From Shinella zoogloeoides (GTDB lineage Bacteria; Pseudomonadota; Alphaproteobacteria; Rhizobiales; Rhizobiaceae), in contig NZ_CP086610.1 of NCBI RefSeq assembly GCF_020883495.1, positions 2,399,501 to 2,463,500 on the forward strand: 64,000 bases of DNA. Reading direction: 5' to 3'. A model generated the notes under the pieces. That model was given only the letters and a program-made list of their open reading frames with translations. It was not told the origin of the DNA and did no database searches. Positions 60,509 through 64,000 of this stretch are shown piece by piece. A program made the position numbers and the translations under genes. Each line of letters opens with the position of its first letter. Within the stretch, counting starts at the first letter, position 1.

Positions 60509-63500
60509 TCAGAACTTCACGTTGAAGTTGGCGCGGAAGGACTGGTCCGTGACGCCCGAGCCGAACTGGCCGCCATAGGACACGCCCAGGATGGCGTTCG
60601 GCGAAAGTGTGAAGTCGAGGCCGGCTTCGACCACGGCCAAATCTCGCGCAACGGGAACGCCGCCGATGGAGAAGGCGCTGCCGCCCGAGGCATAGGACAT
60701 CATCACCGACGGGGTGGTGTCGCCAAAGGCATGACGCCAGCCGACCGTACCCTTGGCCGTGACCGCCGTTTCACCCATGGTGAAGCTGGTCGAGGCGCGC
60801 AGTCCGAGGGTCGTAAAGGTGTTGTTCGTCGATCCGCCAGCGCCGGATAGCGCCGCGGCGCCGCCCTTCTCGGTGAAGCCGTTCGCGTCGAAGTTGACAT
60901 AAGCGAGGTTGGCGAAGGGTTCGAGCTTGGCCGTGCCGAGATCGATTCCATAACCGACTTCCGAGAAAGCCTGGAAAGTGCCGGCCCGGTATCCGGCCGT
61001 CAGGCGATCGGAGAAGCCAGGGAACGCCACGTTCCGAGTCGTGTCCATGTCGTGCCAGGTGTAGGCAAGGCCGGAGCGGAAGGCGACAGCGCCCCAATCG
61101 GTCCCGCCATAGAGACCGAGGTGGTAGTTATCGCTGGAGCCGGACGAGATGCGATCCTTCGTGTTGAAGCTGGTGCGGCTGTAACCGGCCACCGCGCCAA
61201 AGCGGGCATTGTCGAACACTTCGCCATCGGCGCCGAAGAAGAAGCCGCCGGTCGAGCGGTCCGTCTTGGCGGCATTGCCGTTACCGTTGGTGTGCCCCCA
61301 CGAACCGAACGCCTGACCCCAGACGCCGTATCCCTTGCCATCCTCGCCGGCGCGGATGCGGTCCCACATCGCATTGCGGACGAAGCGGCTGTCCTCGATC
61401 AATGCCGAGATCGCCGAAGCGTGAACTTCGCCGGAGAGCTGGTCGAAGGCGTATTGCGCCTGCGAAGCCGACAGGTTCAGCACCGCGTCATAAACCGGAT
61501 TACCGAGGCCGAGGCTTTCGGTGCCGTTGCCGGTGGCGATCTGGTTCGGCGTCACGCCGACATTCTGGAAGCCGACATTATTGCGCGTCATCGTCAGATA
61601 GACGTTGTTGGCGTCATAGCTGAGCGACGGGTCGAGAAAGGCGAGGTTCGAGGTCACGCCGCCGGTGAAGGTGCCGGTGCGCCCGCCCGCTGCGGTCAGG
61701 ATCGTATACTGGGTCTGCGGCGCATAGTTGCCCGCGCCCGCCAGCACCTGAACCGAACCGCCATTGATCGTGGCCGTACCGCTCGCATTGATGAGATCGG
61801 TCTGACCTGCCGCATTGACTTCGACCTCATAGATCGAGCCGCTGTTGAAGGTGATGTTCCCCACATTGAGCGTGCCGATGGAGTTGCCGGGCGCGATGAC
61901 GCCGTTGACCGTGGTATTGCCGATCGTGCCGTTGCCGCCGAGGCGACCGCCGACCGCGACATTGACCGCGCCCGCCAGCGACCCCGTCACCGAGAGCCCG
62001 CCGGACTGGACGATGGTCTCGCCCATATAGGTGTTGTTGCCGGCGAGGATCAGCGTGCCGAGGTCGCTCTTGACCAGGCCGCCGGCTCCGGTGAGGGCCG
62101 AACTGATCGTGGTCGTCCAGTTGGCACCTGCCGACGTGCCGTCGCCGACGCGGATCGTGGTGTTGCCGCCCGCGCCGTTGAGTGCGACAGCATCGCCGGT
62201 GACGGTCCAGCCCTGGCCGATGAACTGCATGCCGGTGGTGGAGATCGCACCGCCGCTGCCGTCGACGGTTACGGTGCCGGGGTTGTTCTGGAAGACGGCG
62301 AAGTTGCCGCCCCATGCCGCGGCCGTCGCGCCAGCGGAATCTGTCCAGTTGGTCGGCCCCATGCGCCAGGTGCCGCTGCCGCCATGGATCGTGCCGTCGG
62401 CGGTCGTGGTCGCGCCGTTCCAGAACTGCATGGTGGGGATCGGGCCGGGACCGCCATTGTCGACGACGAGGTTGACCTGATTGGCCATCGCCGTCTGCAC
62501 GGTGGTGGTCGTGCCGGCCGGCAAGGTCGGCATCGTGCCGATGTCGAGCCCGTTGTCGGTGAGCGCGCCGGTATAGTTGACGATCCGGTAGACGCCCATG
62601 CCGAAGCCGCCGGCATCGGTGACGTTCAGTGTGCCGTCGAGCGTCAGGTTGCCGTTGACCTGGAAGAGGCCCGCACCACCGGCCGCGCCGAGCGCTGCGT
62701 TGATGGTCGCGCCGGAAGCGAGGACGAGATTGCCGGTGGTGAGCGTCTGGCCCTGTGCGCCCGCGAGGATGCCGCCATTGGCGACGGAGACGGTGCCGAC
62801 CGTGCCGGAGCCCGTCAGCGTGCCGCCGGACATGACCGAGATGCCGCCGCCGAGCGTGCCGTTGACGCGCAGCGTGCCGGCGGCCACATCGGTTCCGCCG
62901 GTGAAGGCGGCGGAGTTGCCGGTGAGCGTGGTCGTGCCGCTGCCCATCTGCCAGATGCCGCCGCTGCCCGAGATCTGACCGCCGAAGGTCAGGTCGTTCG
63001 AGCGGTTGAAGGCGAGCGTGCCGTTGTTCTGCACATTGCCGGCGATCGAGCCGGAGGTGCCGCCATTGCCGATCTGGAGCGTGCCGGCATTGATCGCCGT
63101 GCCGCCCGAATAGCTGTTGGCGCCGGTCAGGATCAGGGTACCGAGATCGTCCTTGACGAGACGGCTTGCGCCGGTGAGCGCGGAGGCGATGGTGGCGCTA
63201 TGGGCGGCATTGGTGCCGTCGCCGACGCGGATCGTGGTGTTGCCGCTCGCGCCGTTGAGCGCGACAGTATCGCCGGTGACGGTCCAGCCCTGGCCGATGA
63301 ACTGCATGCCGGTGGTGGAGATCGCGCCGCCGCTGCCGTCGACGGTCACGGTGCCGGGGTTGTTCTGGAAGATGGCGAACTGGCTGCCCCATGCCGCGGC
63401 GGTGGTGCCGTTCACATCGGTCCAGTTGGTCGGCCCCATGCGCCAGGTGCCGCTGCCGCCATGGATGGTGCCATCGGCGGTCGTCGTCGCGCCGTTCCAG

Positions 63501-64000
63501 AACTGCGTGTCGTTGGCCATGCCGGTGACGAGCAGGTTGACCTGATTGGCTACCGCCGTCTGCACCGTGCCGCTGGTGCCCGAGGGCATGGTGCCGACAT
63601 CGAGGCCCTGATCGTCCAGCGTGCCGCCATAGTCGAAGATGCGATAGACACCCTGACCAAAGCCGCCCGCATTGGTGACGTTAAGTGTACCGTCGAGGCG
63701 CAAGGCGGCATTCACGTTAAACAGCCCGGAGGCATTGCCGGGGGTGCCAAGCGAGACATTGATGTTTGCACCGCTCGACAAGCTGAGTTCGGAGAACGTA
63801 AGCGTATCGCCCTGAACACCGATCAAAGTGCCGCCATTATTTATCACGGCAAGTAAAATGGCGCCGTTACCGCTGAGCGTGCCATGCTCAAAGACGTCGA
63901 CATATCCATTGACGAGCGCGCCATTTTCGACGCGCAGCGTGCCGGTACCCTCGCTGCCTACGTTAAGCGAATAAAGGTTAGGGGCGCCGATGTTCCAGCG
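60509..64000 (-). CDS. Autotransporter with repeat-rich passenger domain (5' end outside window)
   Basis: The frame is open from 64000 down to the stop at 60509 (1163 residues seen). Passenger: beta-helical repeats with autotransporter-associated strands such as 'LVKDDLGTLILTGANSYSGGTAINAGTLQIGNGGTSGSI' and 'GGNTTIRVGDG', Gly/Thr/Asn-rich and cysteine-free. A block of about 134 residues starting QFWNGATTTADGTIHGG occurs twice (DNA 63106-63507 and 62031-62432). The last ~300 residues form the outer-membrane barrel (from 'GEVHASAISALIEDSRFVRNAMWDRIRAG' to terminal Phe in FRANFNVKF). Surface display or adhesion is likely. Confidence 0.93.
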   Translation of the reverse strand, partial: RWNIGAPNLYSLNVGSEGTGTLRVENGALVNGYVDVFEHGTLSGNGAILLAVINNGGTLIGVQGDTLTFSELSLSSGANINVSLGTPGNASGLFNVNAALRLDGTLNVTNAGGFGQGVYRIFDYGGTLDDQGLDVGTMPSGTSGTVQTAVANQVNLLVTGMANDTQFWNGATTTADGTIHGGSGTWRMGPTNWTDVNGTTAAAWGSQFAIFQNNPGTVTVDGSGGAISTTGMQFIGQGWTVTGDTVALNGASGNTTIRVGDGTNAAHSATIASALTGASRLVKDDLGTLILTGANSYSGGTAINAGTLQIGNGGTSGSIAGNVQNNGTLAFNRSNDLTFGGQISGSGGIWQMGSGTTTLTGNSAAFTGGTDVAAGTLRVNGTLGGGISVMSGGTLTGSGTVGTVSVANGGILAGAQGQTLTTGNLVLASGATINAALGAAGGAGLFQVNGNLTLDGTLNVTDAGGFGMGVYRIVNYTGALTDNGLDIGTMPTLPAGTTTTVQTAMANQVNLVVDNGGPGPIPTMQFWNGATTTADGTIHGGSGTWRMGPTNWTDSAGATAAAWGGNFAVFQNNPGTVTVDGSGGAISTTGMQFIGQGWTVTGDAVALNGAGGNTTIRVGDGTSAGANWTTTISSALTGAGGLVKSDLGTLILAGNNTYMGETIVQSGGLSVTGSLAGAVNVAVGGRLGGNGTIGNTTVNGVIAPGNSIGTLNVGNITFNSGSIYEVEVNAAGQTDLINASGTATINGGSVQVLAGAGNYAPQTQYTILTAAGGRTGTFTGGVTSNLAFLDPSLSYDANNVYLTMTRNNVGFQNVGVTPNQIATGNGTESLGLGNPVYDAVLNLSASQAQYAFDQLSGEVHASAISALIEDSRFVRNAMWDRIRAGEDGKGYGVWGQAFGSWGHTNGNGNAAKTDRSTGGFFFGADGEVFDNARFGAVAGYSRTSFNTKDRISSGSSDNYHLGLYGGTDWGAVAFRSGLAYTWHDMDTTRNVAFPGFSDRLTAGYRAGTFQAFSEVGYGIDLGTAKLEPFANLAYVNFDANGFTEKGGAAALSGAGGSTNNTFTTLGLRASTSFTMGETAVTAKGTVGWRHAFGDTTPSVMMSYASGGSAFSIGGVPVARDLAVVEAGLDFTLSPNAILGVSYGGQFGSGVTDQSFRANFNVKF

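Larger units (their letters stand above)
32378..64000. mobile_element. Integrative and conjugative element (left part; right end outside the window)
   Basis: Bounded on the left by tRNA-Arg(CCG) and a large serine recombinase. Contains a complete Trb-type mating-pair apparatus (trbB to trbI), TraG coupling protein, an XRE regulator, an IS256-family insertion and cargo genes. No copy of the tRNA 3' sequence is found again up to 64000, so attR lies beyond. A relaxase, expected in such elements, is also not in view. The exact attL crossover base cannot be read from one junction. Confidence 0.85.

Noticed and set aside
61052..63856. 934-codon plus-strand frame opposite the autotransporter
   Set aside because: Shadow of the repeat-rich minus-strand passenger; no start context and no domain.
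32378..64000. CRISPR array, phage structural genes or restriction-modification system
   Set aside because: Looked for regular spaced repeats, capsid/terminase-type proteins and methylase motifs; none are present.

Overview
The window is GC-rich DNA from an alphaproteobacterium, almost certainly a member of the Rhizobiaceae (Rhizobium/Agrobacterium/Shinella type). The grounds are the chvE-gguABC locus with a divergent gbpR, a GGAA-N6-TTCC IolR-type operator before an inositol dehydrogenase gene, the circularly permuted ATP-grasp/alpha-E/transglutaminase trio, CTTGAC-type promoters and a dispersed repeat of the kind common in rhizobial intergenic DNA. The window splits at about 32.3 kb into an ordinary chromosomal half and a mobile half.

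Chromosomal half (1-32300). A truncated LysR regulator precedes a ureide-degradation operon on the minus strand (puuE, uraD, allA). Next come a PRC-barrel protein, a head-to-head pair of an FAD oxidoreductase and mnmD, a soluble five-PAS hybrid histidine kinase, a host-attachment-type protein, alkC, a DEAD-box helicase behind a long leader, an EamA exporter, and the ATP-grasp/alpha-E/transglutaminase operon. A glycine-rich secreted repeat protein follows. The sugar section holds chvE-gguA-gguB-gguC plus alpha-ketoglutaric semialdehyde dehydrogenase with divergent gbpR, then a J-domain-like protein, iolG, and a ROK regulator divergent from a three-gene pentose-type ABC operon (xylF-xylH-xylG type). 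In both ABC operons a strong hairpin follows the binding-protein gene, which would favour excess binding protein.

Mobile half (32301 to beyond 64000). A large serine recombinase lies against tRNA-Arg(CCG), and its last 21 codons are read from the antisense strand of the tRNA gene. This marks the left end of an integrative and conjugative element (ICE). The right end and the relaxase are not in view. The element carries a Trb-type type IV secretion system (trbB-C-D-E-J-K-L-F-G-I), the TraG coupling protein, a CopG-like protein, a DUF2285-type protein and an XRE regulator with palindromic operators.

The cargo is unusual. (a) A minus-strand operon encodes exported proteins of no recognised function. 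One gene is split by a complete IS256-family element with an 8-bp target duplication, and the two halves rejoin in frame. (b) A four-gene overlapping operon looks like a miniature phospholipid-synthesis pathway (acyltransferase, CdsA, small membrane protein, YnbA-like CDP-alcohol phosphatidyltransferase). (c) A DUF3592-like two-module membrane protein follows. A gapless 48-bp motif stands upstream of each of these three units and nowhere else that I could see, so they may form one regulon. I regard this lipid/envelope island as the best candidate for an undescribed system. (d) At the right edge a minus-strand set of autotransporter, globin, SapC-family and IalB-family genes looks like host-interaction or surface cargo.
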